Assembly: GCA_024280195.1 (NCBI GenBank)
Contig: JAJRQP010000127.1
Coordinates: 1 to 6,361 of the forward strand
DNA length: 6,361 nucleotides
Source of the DNA: Bacteroidota bacterium
GTDB lineage: Bacteria; Bacteroidota; Bacteroidia; Flavobacteriales_D; Crocinitomicaceae
Direction of reading: 5' to 3'
The position numbers were made by a program, and so were the translations under genes. Positions 1 through 5,922 of the stretch are shown here, one piece after another; position 1 is the first letter of the stretch; the number at the start of each line of letters is the position of its first letter. The notes beneath the pieces are model-generated. The model did not search any database and was not told the origin of the DNA. It saw nothing but the letters and a program-made list of their open reading frames with translations.

Positions 1-16
1 TAAAAATGCGACACTT

Positions 17-838
17 TTATTGTTCTTTATAAAAAAGTGATGAAAGAATCATATTGTCGTCTTTTAGAAAGTCCTTTGGTGTAATTCCTGTAAATTCTTT
101 AAAGTCCTTTATGAAATGTGCTTGGTCATAATAATCGCTCTCATAAGCGATTTCGGTAAAATTTTCTGATTGTTTATTAAGCAAAATATTCAAGGCTGTT
201 TGTAATCTAATTACTTTCCCTAACTGCTTTGGACTAATTCCAATCAGTTTTTGAAATTTCCTTTCAAGTTGTCTTCTTTTTGATATATCGTCTTTTAGAA
301 CATTATTTATTGAAGTGCTACCTTTTGTTAAAAATAGAGTATCAATGGTTGTTTTTACAATTTTGTCGATAGTTGTTTTGTCATTAAGTTTTGCTAAAAG
401 AAATTTTTCAATGATTTCTATTCGTTGTTTAGTGTCTGTTGCTTGAATTATGTTTTGTTCTAATTCTTTAGCGGTCTTGTTGCCAAAGAGTAATTCTATA
501 TGCGTTTCTTTATTAACTAAATTTTTAATAGGTATCGTCACAAAATTGGCAAAACCATAAGGATAAAAGCGAATAGCAAATGTATTAACGAATCCTGTAG
601 GTTCTATATAAAAAGGTTCAATGGTTTGTCCAAGTACCATAGCACGAGGCTGTAAGATAAATTCGTTGTCAGAAGTATATCGTTTTATATCGTCTCCAAG
701 AATAAAAGCCATTTCAATGCAACCATCAGGTATAATTCGTTGTCTTCCTGCATCATTTTCCGCTGGAACTTCTAAAGTCCAATAACAATCAACAAGTGAT
801 TTTAAATCTGGATGTGGTTGAAATGTTTGATAATTCAT
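17..838 (-). CDS. AraC-family transcriptional regulator with DUF6597-like N-terminal domain
   Basis: A 273-residue protein with two recognisable parts. Residues about 5-110 resemble the DUF6597 sensor-like domain that precedes AraC DNA-binding domains; the typical phrase is CYWTLEVP, then RIIPDGCIEMAF near residues 18-46. Residues about 170-258 form the double helix-turn-helix of AraC/XylS regulators. The first HTH lies around SKRRQLERKFQKLIG (186-200). The second lies around FTEIAYESDYYDQAHFIKDF (227-246), followed by the family signature EFTGITPKDF (248-257). It should be a cytoplasmic DNA-binding regulator; the inducer and target genes cannot be told. The ATG at 838 gives a full-length N-terminal domain and the stop is at 17-19, so the gene is complete. 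It reads the same way as pnp but lies beyond the pnp terminator. It looks more AT-rich than pnp. Its regulated neighbour, if any, would lie left of the window. Confidence 0.93.
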   Translation of the reverse strand: MNYQTFQPHPDLKSLVDCYWTLEVPAENDAGRQRIIPDGCIEMAFILGDDIKRYTSDNEFILQPRAMVLGQTIEPFYIEPTGFVNTFAIRFYPYGFANFVTIPIKNLVNKETHIELLFGNKTAKELEQNIIQATDTKQRIEIIEKFLLAKLNDKTTIDKIVKTTIDTLFLTKGSTSINNVLKDDISKRRQLERKFQKLIGISPKQLGKVIRLQTALNILLNKQSENFTEIAYESDYYDQAHFIKDFKEFTGITPKDFLKDDNMILSSLFYKEQ

Positions 839-952
839 TAATATTCTTGAGTTCTGGGTTTAGTTTTTTAGTGAAGCATAACAAGCAGCTAAACACCATT
901 AAACGATTTAGTCTTTCCAAATCATCAACTTCTTCACCTCTCGTTCTTTTCT

Positions 953-983
953 TAAAAATAGTAATTCTATCTAGACCAAACAA
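953..983 (-). promoter_or_regulatory. Tentative Bacteroidota-type promoter for the AraC-family gene
   Basis: On the minus strand a TTG (983-981) is followed after 20 bases by TATTTTTA (960-953). The Bacteroidota consensus is TTG, about 17-23 bases, then TAnnTTTG, so only the final G is missing. It would give a leader of roughly 105 bases before the start at 838. The TTG lies in the U-tract side of the pnp terminator. It is the best match I see upstream of this gene, but A/T-rich DNA gives such matches by chance. Confidence 0.3.
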
Positions 984-1015
984 AAAATGGCCTCGATTTC
1001 TCGAAGCCATTTTTT
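982..1015 (-). terminator. Rho-independent terminator of pnp
   Basis: On the minus strand, 17 bases past the pnp stop, AATGGCTTCGA and TCGAGGCCATT (1011-1001 and 996-986) form an 11 bp stem with one G-U wobble, closed by a GAAA tetraloop (1000-997). Flanking A and T runs can extend it to about 15 bp, and six T residues (987-982) form the tail. On the plus strand the wobble becomes a C-A mismatch, although a run of nine T (1010-1018) follows. It therefore fits pnp termination better, and no plus-strand gene ends here. Confidence 0.85.
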
Positions 1016-1032
1016 TTTATAGTTAATTAATC

Positions 1033-3165
1033 TTAACCTTCGGTTGTTTCTGGTTTTGGCAAAAGAACCTTTCTTGAAAGCTTCCACTTTCTTGTTTTAG
1101 GATCTCTACTTACTACCTTGAATTTAACAACATCTCCTTCCTTACAAACGTCCTCCATCTTAGTGATGCGTTCGTGAGCAAATTCAGAAATGTGAATTAA
1201 TCCATCTGTTCCAGGAAGAATTTCAACGAACACTCCGTATGCTTGAAGTGACTTGATTTTTCCTTCGTATTCAGCACCTTCTTCTACCATTGGAGGGAAA
1301 GCGATTAAACGAATTGTTTTCACTGCATTGTTCATGTCATCTGCATTGTTAGACATAATCTGAACTTTACCTTCACCATTATCTTGTTCTTCAATAGTGA
1401 TTGTTGTGTTCGTGTCTTTTTGCAACTGCTGGATGATTTTTCCACCAGGTCCGATGATTGCTCCAATCATATCATTCGGCACATTGAATGCTTCGATACG
1501 TGGAGTTTGCGGCTTCAATTCTGAATTTGGCGTTGCTAACGTTTCGATAATCTTATCTAAAATATGTAAACGTCCAGCTTTTGCTTGATCTAATGCTTGC
1601 TCCAGAATCTCATAAGGCAAACCATCTACTTTAATGTCCATTTGACAAGCAGTGATTCCTTTTGCAGTTCCTGTTACTTTGAAATCCATATCTCCTAAGT
1701 GATCTTCATCTCCTAAAATGTCAGAAAGAACAGCAAAGTTCCCTTCTCCTGCAATTAATCCCATTGCAATACCAGAAACTGGTGCTTTGATTTGAATACC
1801 ACCATCCATCAATGCTAATGTACCAGCACAAACTGTCGCCATAGAAGAAGAACCATTCGATTCTAAAATCTCAGACACTAACCTGATTGTGTATGCATTA
1901 TCGTCTGGAAGAACTGGCTTCAATGCTCTCAATGCCAAGTTACCGTGACCAATTTCTCTACGAGAAGTTCCTCTAATAGGTCTTGCTTCTCCTGTTGAGA
2001 ATGGAGGAAAGTTATAGTGCAACATGAAAGATTCTTTACCGTTGTAAGTAACATCATCAATCATTTGCTCATCCATCTTACCACCTAATGTCAATGACAT
2101 TAGTGATTGTGTTTCACCACGTGTAAAAACAGCAGAACCGTGAGCAGTTGGCAAGTAATCAACTTCTGCCCAGATAGGACGAACTTCATCAAACTTACGA
2201 CCATCCAAACGGATCTTATCTTCTAACATCGTGTCACGAACAGCTTTCTTCATTGCCTCTTTGAAATATACTGAAACGTATTTTCCAATTTCTTCGTTTT
2301 CTTCCTCTGATAAAGAAGCAATAAACTCTTCTTTTACAGCACCAAATAACTCAGCACGTTTTGCTTTATCAGCTAAACCTTGAACAGCAACTGCACGACA
2401 CTTATCATAAGCGAATGCCATTACTTTCTCACGAGCCTCATCGTTGTGATCTTCATGAGAATATTCTCTTTTTGGAAATGCTGTTGGAATCTCTTTTGCT
2501 AAATCCAATTGGAATTGGCATTGCTTCTTAATTGATTCGTGTGCAATTTTAATTACATCAACTAATTCACTTTCAGAAACTTCTAACATTTCACCTTCTA
2601 CCATTACGATATTATCTATCGTACCAGCAATCATACAATCCATATCAGATTTTGCCATTTCCTCCAAAGTTGGATTGATAACAAATTCTCCATTTACTCT
2701 TGCAACTCTAACTTCAGACATTGGTCCTCCAAAAGGGATGTCAGAAACAGCTAGTGCACAAGATGCTGCGAAACCAGCTAATGCATCAGGACTATTTACA
2801 CCATCGTAAGCAATCAATTGCATCATTAACTGAACTTCTGCATGGTAATCAGATGGAAATAGAGGTCTTAAAGCTCTATCTACAATTCTCATCACTAAGA
2901 TTTCTCTTTCAGAAGGACGAGCCTCTCTTCTAAAGAAACCACCAGGGATTCTTCCGTCAGCAGCAAATTTTTCTTTATAATCTACAGTAAGAGGTAGAAA
3001 ATCTACTCCATCTCTTGCTTCTCTGTTAGCAACCACTGTTGCTAAAATCATTGTGTCGCCCATTCGTAACACTACTGCTCCGTCAGCTTGTTTTGCTAAC
3101 TTTCCAGTCTCGATGGAAATTTCTTTTCCTCCGATAGTGATGGACCTTGTTATTCCTATATTCAT
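1033..3165 (-). CDS. pnp: Polyribonucleotide nucleotidyltransferase (PNPase)
   Basis: PNPase degrades RNA 3' to 5' by phosphorolysis, releasing nucleoside diphosphates, as a cytoplasmic trimer that may join a degradosome. The 710 residues match the usual family length and all domains are present. The first RNase PH-like core (about 10-140) carries GGFFRREARPSEREIL (75-90), which contributes to RNA binding in the family. An all-alpha linker spans about 145-310. The second, catalytic RNase PH core (about 320-545) has STGEARPIRGTSRREIGHG (390-408), the phosphate-binding serines in SNGSSSMA (436-443) and the acidic motif with D486 and D492. A KH domain (about 556-620) has GPGG at 572-575, and an S1 domain (about 628-700) has GVFVEI and GLIHISE. 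The ATG at 3165 gives the standard N-terminus just before the first core. It follows rpsO by 205 bp in the same direction. I see no clean TAnnTTTG box in that gap, so part of its expression may be readthrough from rpsO. Confidence 0.98.
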   Translation of the reverse strand: MNIGITRSITIGGKEISIETGKLAKQADGAVVLRMGDTMILATVVANREARDGVDFLPLTVDYKEKFAADGRIPGGFFRREARPSEREILVMRIVDRALRPLFPSDYHAEVQLMMQLIAYDGVNSPDALAGFAASCALAVSDIPFGGPMSEVRVARVNGEFVINPTLEEMAKSDMDCMIAGTIDNIVMVEGEMLEVSESELVDVIKIAHESIKKQCQFQLDLAKEIPTAFPKREYSHEDHNDEAREKVMAFAYDKCRAVAVQGLADKAKRAELFGAVKEEFIASLSEEENEEIGKYVSVYFKEAMKKAVRDTMLEDKIRLDGRKFDEVRPIWAEVDYLPTAHGSAVFTRGETQSLMSLTLGGKMDEQMIDDVTYNGKESFMLHYNFPPFSTGEARPIRGTSRREIGHGNLALRALKPVLPDDNAYTIRLVSEILESNGSSSMATVCAGTLALMDGGIQIKAPVSGIAMGLIAGEGNFAVLSDILGDEDHLGDMDFKVTGTAKGITACQMDIKVDGLPYEILEQALDQAKAGRLHILDKIIETLATPNSELKPQTPRIEAFNVPNDMIGAIIGPGGKIIQQLQKDTNTTITIEEQDNGEGKVQIMSNNADDMNNAVKTIRLIAFPPMVEEGAEYEGKIKSLQAYGVFVEILPGTDGLIHISEFAHERITKMEDVCKEGDVVKFKVVSRDPKTRKWKLSRKVLLPKPETTEG

Positions 3166-3209
3166 ATTTATTTATTTACTAGTTAATTTAACTTCCATCT
3201 CGTTACTTC

Positions 3210-3225
3210 AAGAGCTAACGCTCTT
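3210..3225. repeat. Short perfect inverted repeat in the pnp leader
   Basis: AAGAGC, TAAC, GCTCTT forms a perfect 6 bp stem with a 4-base loop, about 45 bases upstream of the pnp start codon. It has no T tail, so it is not a terminator. In a transcript running from rpsO into pnp it would be a small leader hairpin. In E. coli the pnp leader is a hairpin cut by RNase III and then used in autoregulation; whether this one plays any such role is inference. Confidence 0.45.
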
Positions 3226-3235
3226 TCTTGCTCAA

Positions 3236-3298
3236 TGTCCGTTCAAACTACGCTCATTTTACTTAAAACAGGACGTCGAGCGTAGTCTAAATGCCTGT
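3236..3298. repeat. Degenerate intergenic inverted repeat (GAGCGTAGT type)
   Basis: Perfect 9 bp arms ACTACGCTC (3247-3255) and GAGCGTAGT (3278-3286) surround a 22-base centre. The centre contains a weaker TTTT/AAAA hairpin. GTCC (3237-3240) and GGAC (3271-3274) could pair alternatively. Base composition here is distinctly richer in G and C than the flanks. The wording around the arms, GTCGAGCGTAGTC and TTCAAACTACGCTC, resembles the dispersed intergenic repeat I recall from many flavobacterial genomes, built on TCGACTACGCTCGA. No second full copy is in this window, so membership of a repeat family rests on recollection. It has no terminator-type T run. Confidence 0.5.
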
Positions 3299-3314
3299 TG
3301 TTTTTTATAAAGAA

Positions 3315-3342
3315 GGGCAGTCGAATTATTATTCGATTGCCC
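3315..3342 (-). terminator. Hairpin terminator or attenuator after rpsO
   Basis: On the minus strand, 28 bases past the rpsO stop, GGGCAATCGAA and TTCGACTGCCC pair as an 11 bp stem with one A-C mismatch and a TAATAA loop. It is followed by TTCTTTATAAAA. The stem is strong but the T tract is interrupted, so termination may be partial, allowing readthrough into pnp 150 bases downstream. It may also serve as a 3' stabiliser of rpsO mRNA. Confidence 0.65.
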
Positions 3343-3370
3343 CCCAATTTTATTTATATGTTAAAGAAGA

Positions 3371-3640
3371 TTAACGACGCAATCCTAATTCTTTAACGAT
3401 AGCACGATATCTCTCGATATCTTTCTTTGTCAAATAATCTAATAAGCTTCTTCGCTTACCTACTAATAATTGTAGTGCTCTTTGTGTTGCATAATCTTTA
3501 CGATTTTTCTTTAAATGCTCAGTTAAGTGAGAAATTCTGTAAGAAAATAATGCGATTTGTCCTTCTGCAGAACCTGTGTTTGCTTCAGAACCTCCGTGTT
3601 TCTTGAAGATGTCTGTTTTTGATTTTGAATCTAAATACAT
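3371..3640 (-). CDS. rpsO: 30S ribosomal protein S15
   Basis: The 89 residues are the exact usual length of bacterial S15, a primary binder of the 16S rRNA central domain and a part of an intersubunit bridge. The family pattern is clear: NTGSAEGQIA (21-30), the loop region HLTEHLKKNRKDY (38-50), then RALQLLVGKRRSLLDYL (54-70) and the terminal ELGLRR. Known rRNA-contact positions are kept: T22, G23, H42 and D49 are present, with Thr at 52 where E. coli has Ser. The ATG at 3640 yields the standard N-terminus. It sits between accD (98 bp upstream) and pnp (205 bp downstream), all on the minus strand. A -7 box at 3688-3695 suggests its own promoter. S15 commonly represses its own mRNA through leader structure. 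Confidence 0.98.
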   Translation of the reverse strand: MYLDSKSKTDIFKKHGGSEANTGSAEGQIALFSYRISHLTEHLKKNRKDYATQRALQLLVGKRRSLLDYLTKKDIERYRAIVKELGLRR

Positions 3641-3670
3641 TCGAATATTGTTTTAAATAATTTTTATGTA

Positions 3671-3683
3671 GTCGTGTTTCGAC
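3671..3683 (-). promoter_or_regulatory. Small hairpin at predicted 5' end of rpsO mRNA
   Basis: On the minus strand GTCG, AAACA, CGAC forms a 4 bp G/C-containing stem. Taking the usual 5-7 bases between the -7 box (ending at 3688) and transcription start, the mRNA would begin at about 3681-3683. The hairpin would then form the very 5' end of the rpsO transcript. A 5'-terminal hairpin can protect mRNA. Short stems like this also occur by chance. Confidence 0.3.
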
Positions 3684-3687
3684 GGTG

Positions 3688-3695
3688 CAAAATTA
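3688..3695 (-). promoter_or_regulatory. Bacteroidota -7 promoter element for rpsO
   Basis: TAATTTTG on the minus strand (3695-3688) matches TAnnTTTG exactly and lies 47 bases upstream of the rpsO ATG. No TTG is found 17-23 bases further upstream. That space is occupied by the A/T hairpin at 3697-3732, so the -33 half is missing or unconventional. Confidence 0.55.
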
Positions 3696-3696
3696 A

Positions 3697-3732
3697 ACAA
3701 TTATTAATTAGTAATTGATAATTAACAATTAT
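3697..3732. repeat. A/T-only inverted repeat between accD and rpsO
   Basis: On the minus strand, AATTGTTAATTA (3730-3719) and TAATTAATAATT (3710-3699) pair over all 12 positions with one G-U wobble, around an 8-base loop. Two further pairs extend it to 3697-3732. It begins 6 bases after the accD stop and ends 1 base before the rpsO -7 box. TTTAATTTT follows on the minus strand, so it could weakly terminate accD transcripts. It could also extrude as a cruciform or bind a protein over the -33 region. It carries almost no G or C, so RNA stability is modest. Confidence 0.5.
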
Positions 3733-3738
3733 TTCTTT

Positions 3739-4584
3739 TTACGATTTGAATAATTTTAATGATAATGCTAGCGTTTCCTTTAATTTAGGTCGTTCTACGA
3801 TGTAATCTAAAAAGCCATGCTCAAATACGAATTCTGATGTTTGGAATCCATCTGGGAGATCTCTTCCAATTGTTTCTCTCACCACTCGAGGTCCTGCAAA
3901 TGCAATTAACGCATCAGGTTCGGCGATATTAATATCACCTAGCATTGCAAATGAAGCTGTGACTCCACCTGTTGTTGGGTCAGTCAAGAAAGAAATGTAA
4001 GGCAATCCAGCTTCTGCCAATTGCCCTAGTTTTCCTGAAACTTTTGCCATCTGCATTAATGAAAGACCTGCTTCCATCATTCTTGCACCACCAGATTTAG
4101 AAATAATCATAAAAGGACATTTCTTTTTAATAGAAGCGTCAATCGCACGAGCAATTTTCTCTCCCATCACTGACCCCATTGATCCTCCAATAAAAGAAAA
4201 ATCCATAGCAGCAATGATAAAATCTTCTCCATCCAATTTCCCTTGTGCAGTTCTGATTGCATCATTCAATCCAGTCTTTTCTTGAGAAGCTTTTACACGA
4301 TCAACATACTTTTTAGTATCCTCAAATTTTAATGGATCTCCAGAAACCAATTTCGGATTCAATTCTCTAAACTTTCCTTCATCAAAAATAATGTCGAAAT
4401 ATTCTGCAGAACCAATTCTTTCATGATGATTACAACGATCACACACGTAAAAATTGTTCTTCAAATCATCCGAAGCAAAAATAGTCTTACAATTAGAACA
4501 TTTTTGCCACAACCCTTCTGGTGTCTCTTTTTTTTCTTTCGTCGAAGTTGTAATACCTTCTTTATCTCTTTTAAACCAACTCAT
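3739..4584 (-). CDS. accD: Acetyl-CoA carboxylase carboxyltransferase subunit beta
   Basis: AccD pairs with AccA to move the carboxyl group from biotin on AccB to acetyl-CoA, giving malonyl-CoA for fatty acid synthesis in the cytoplasm. The 281 residues are close to the usual length (about 280-305). An N-terminal zinc ribbon is intact, with cysteines at 29, 32, 48 and 51. The crotonase-like core follows, with GGSMGSVMGEKIARAI (133-148), the SGGARMMEAG segment (164-173) that lies by the active site in the family, DPTTGGVTASFAMLGD (202-217) and AGPRVVRETIG (230-240). The start at 4584 gives the common MSWFKR N-terminus. It begins 22 bp after the fbaA stop with no terminator between, so the two are very likely co-transcribed. 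accA is not in the window. Confidence 0.97.
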   Translation of the reverse strand: MSWFKRDKEGITTSTKEKKETPEGLWQKCSNCKTIFASDDLKNNFYVCDRCNHHERIGSAEYFDIIFDEGKFRELNPKLVSGDPLKFEDTKKYVDRVKASQEKTGLNDAIRTAQGKLDGEDFIIAAMDFSFIGGSMGSVMGEKIARAIDASIKKKCPFMIISKSGGARMMEAGLSLMQMAKVSGKLGQLAEAGLPYISFLTDPTTGGVTASFAMLGDINIAEPDALIAFAGPRVVRETIGRDLPDGFQTSEFVFEHGFLDYIVERPKLKETLALSLKLFKS

Positions 4585-4606
4585 CTGTTAGATTTTAAAT
4601 TCTTAG

Positions 4607-5680
4607 TTAATCTTTTAACGTATTCACATTATTCAAATCAGAAAATGATCTTTCTAACCGTTTAATAAATGTCATCTCCCCTTCTCGTAACCACTTTCTT
4701 GGGTCGTAATACTTCTTATTGGGAAGTTCTTCTCCTTCTGGATTTCCTATTTGAGTTTTTAAATAATTCATTTTAGAACCGATGTAATCTCTTGCACCTT
4801 CAGTAAAAGCAAATTGTAAATCAGTATCAATGTTCATTTTTATTACACCATAACCGATTGCTTCACGAATTTCTTCTAATGTAGAACCTGATCCGCCATG
4901 AAATACAAAATCAACTGGATTTTCTCCCGTTGAGAATTTATCTTCAATGTATTTTTGAGAATTATCTAAAATTTTCGGAGTCAATTGCACATTTCCAGGC
5001 TTATAAACACCATGAACATTTCCAAAAGAGGCAGCAATTGTAAATCTTGGGCTTACTTTTAACAACTCTTCAAATGCATAAGCAACTTCTGAAGGCTGTG
5101 TGTACAATTTGGAAGAGTCAACATCTGTATTGTCTACACCATCTTCTTCTCCTCCTGTAATTCCAAGCTCAATCTCTAAAGTCATTCCCATTTTACTCAT
5201 TCTTTCTAAATAAGTCTTACAAATAGCAATATTCTCTTCTAAAGACTCTTCAGAAAGGTCAATCATGTGTGAAGAATACAATGGTTTTCCTGTTTCTGCA
5301 AAAAACTTCTCACTCGCATCCAGTAAACCATCAATCCATGGTAACAATTTCTTTGCTGCATGATCTGTATGAAGAATGACCGTTGCCCCATATAATTCAG
5401 CCAAGTCATGGATATGTTTTGCGCCCGATACTGCTCCTGCAATACTTGCAGAAAAATCATCATTCATTAATCCTTTTCCTGCATAAAACTGAGCTCCTCC
5501 GTTAGAAAATTGAATAATAACTGGAGCATTCATCATTGAAGCAGTTTCCATTACCGCATTTACAGTACTTGTGCTAGTAACATTAACTGCAGGAAGCGCG
5601 AAGCCTTTTTCTTTTGCATAACGAAAAATTCTCTGAACATCTTCTCCTGTTGCAACACCTGGTTTAATTCCGTGACTCAT
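4607..5680 (-). CDS. fbaA: Class II fructose-bisphosphate aldolase
   Basis: This enzyme reversibly splits fructose 1,6-bisphosphate into dihydroxyacetone phosphate and glyceraldehyde 3-phosphate in glycolysis and gluconeogenesis, using a divalent metal (usually zinc). From ATG 5680 the protein has 357 residues, near the 359 of E. coli FbaA. Visible motifs are HTDHAAK (104-110), with D106 the likely catalytic acid/base and H107 a metal ligand. EIELGITGGEEDG follows at 169-181, GNVHGVYKPG (220-229) has H223, and FVFHGGSGS (259-267) has H261. The KMNIDTD segment (281-287) binds substrate. The open frame extends to an ATG at 5719, but those 13 extra residues (MLLLYPLLKIRKN) are unlike the family. 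A -7 promoter box also lies within that stretch, so 5680 is chosen. accD follows after 22 bp. Confidence 0.97.
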   Translation of the reverse strand: MSHGIKPGVATGEDVQRIFRYAKEKGFALPAVNVTSTSTVNAVMETASMMNAPVIIQFSNGGAQFYAGKGLMNDDFSASIAGAVSGAKHIHDLAELYGATVILHTDHAAKKLLPWIDGLLDASEKFFAETGKPLYSSHMIDLSEESLEENIAICKTYLERMSKMGMTLEIELGITGGEEDGVDNTDVDSSKLYTQPSEVAYAFEELLKVSPRFTIAASFGNVHGVYKPGNVQLTPKILDNSQKYIEDKFSTGENPVDFVFHGGSGSTLEEIREAIGYGVIKMNIDTDLQFAFTEGARDYIGSKMNYLKTQIGNPEGEELPNKKYYDPRKWLREGEMTFIKRLERSFSDLNNVNTLKD

Positions 5681-5707
5681 ATTCTTTCTTATTTTAAGTA
5701 AGGGATA

Positions 5708-5715
5708 CAAAAGTA
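5708..5715 (-). promoter_or_regulatory. Bacteroidota -7 promoter element for fbaA-accD
   Basis: TACTTTTG on the minus strand (5715-5708) matches TAnnTTTG exactly. Transcription would start at about 5701-5703, giving a leader of about 21-23 bases before the fbaA ATG at 5680. No TTG sits at the expected -33 distance. The position inside the longer open frame argues against a start at 5719. Confidence 0.55.
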
Positions 5716-5827
5716 GCAATTAATAATCTAATTCCACCGAGGTTCTCTTTTACTTTTACCCAAATATCAAAGTCTATTTTCAAAGAAATCAACAATCAAT
5801 TGTTCTCTTTTTCTCGTTTTTTATCGT

Positions 5828-5856
5828 TTGGATAAGGATAAGAATAATTACATTTG
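5828..5856 (+). promoter_or_regulatory. Bacteroidota-type promoter of the helicase gene
   Basis: TTG (5828-5830, part of TTTG), then 18 bases, then TACATTTG (5849-5856), which matches the TTG / TAnnTTTG consensus at both halves and in spacing. It is the best promoter match in the window. Transcription would begin at about 5861-5863, some 56 bases before the helicase ATG and only 3-5 bases before an upstream ATG at 5866. Confidence 0.65.
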
Positions 5857-5865
5857 TTAGAACGA

Positions 5866-5922
5866 ATGACGCTATCAACCTCTAGCAGTCAATGTTACCA
5901 ATTTAATACTGATTTTGAATGA
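5866..5922 (+). other. Possible leader mini-ORF overlapping the helicase start
   Basis: ATG 5866 opens an 18-codon frame, MTLSTSSSQCYQFNTDFE, ending in TGA at 5920-5922. The stop overlaps the helicase ATG as ATGA (5919-5922). From the predicted transcription start this ATG would be almost leaderless. The peptide is serine/threonine-rich, has no recognisable family and no run of one amino acid as in classical attenuators. The ATGA arrangement would permit translational coupling. A short ORF ending here by chance is quite possible. Confidence 0.3.

Noticed and set aside
2..18. Small hairpin at the left edge (AAAAGTG / CATTTTT on the minus strand) as a terminator of the regulator gene
   Set aside because: It has few G/C pairs, overlaps the stop codon, and the downstream sequence is missing; it could equally be the beginning of the next gene.
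789..1026. Overlapping open frames on both strands (73 and 76 codons) across the pnp-regulator gap
   Set aside because: Both run through the pnp terminator hairpin and into the regulator gene, resemble no family, and have no promoter or ribosome-site support beyond chance.
3236..3298. Possible CRISPR or insertion-sequence end
   Set aside because: There is a single inverted pair only, with no regular spacing, no transposase and no target-site duplication visible.
1397..3310. Plus-strand open frames inside and just upstream of pnp (1397-1588, 2721-2933, 3053-3310)
   Set aside because: They lie antisense to well-conserved PNPase codons, or run from them into repeats, and their translations match nothing recognisable.
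4423..4665. Plus-strand open frame of 80 codons over the accD start
   Set aside because: It is antisense to the conserved AccD zinc ribbon; low-complexity Phe/Leu/Ile-rich translation is expected from A/T-rich antisense DNA.
5263..5463. Second minus-strand frame inside fbaA
   Set aside because: It is an out-of-frame shadow of the aldolase, whose own frame is intact and carries all catalytic motifs.
5791..5804. AACAA / TTGTT short inverted repeat in the divergent region
   Set aside because: A 5 bp A/T-rich stem is expected by chance, and it aligns with neither promoter box.
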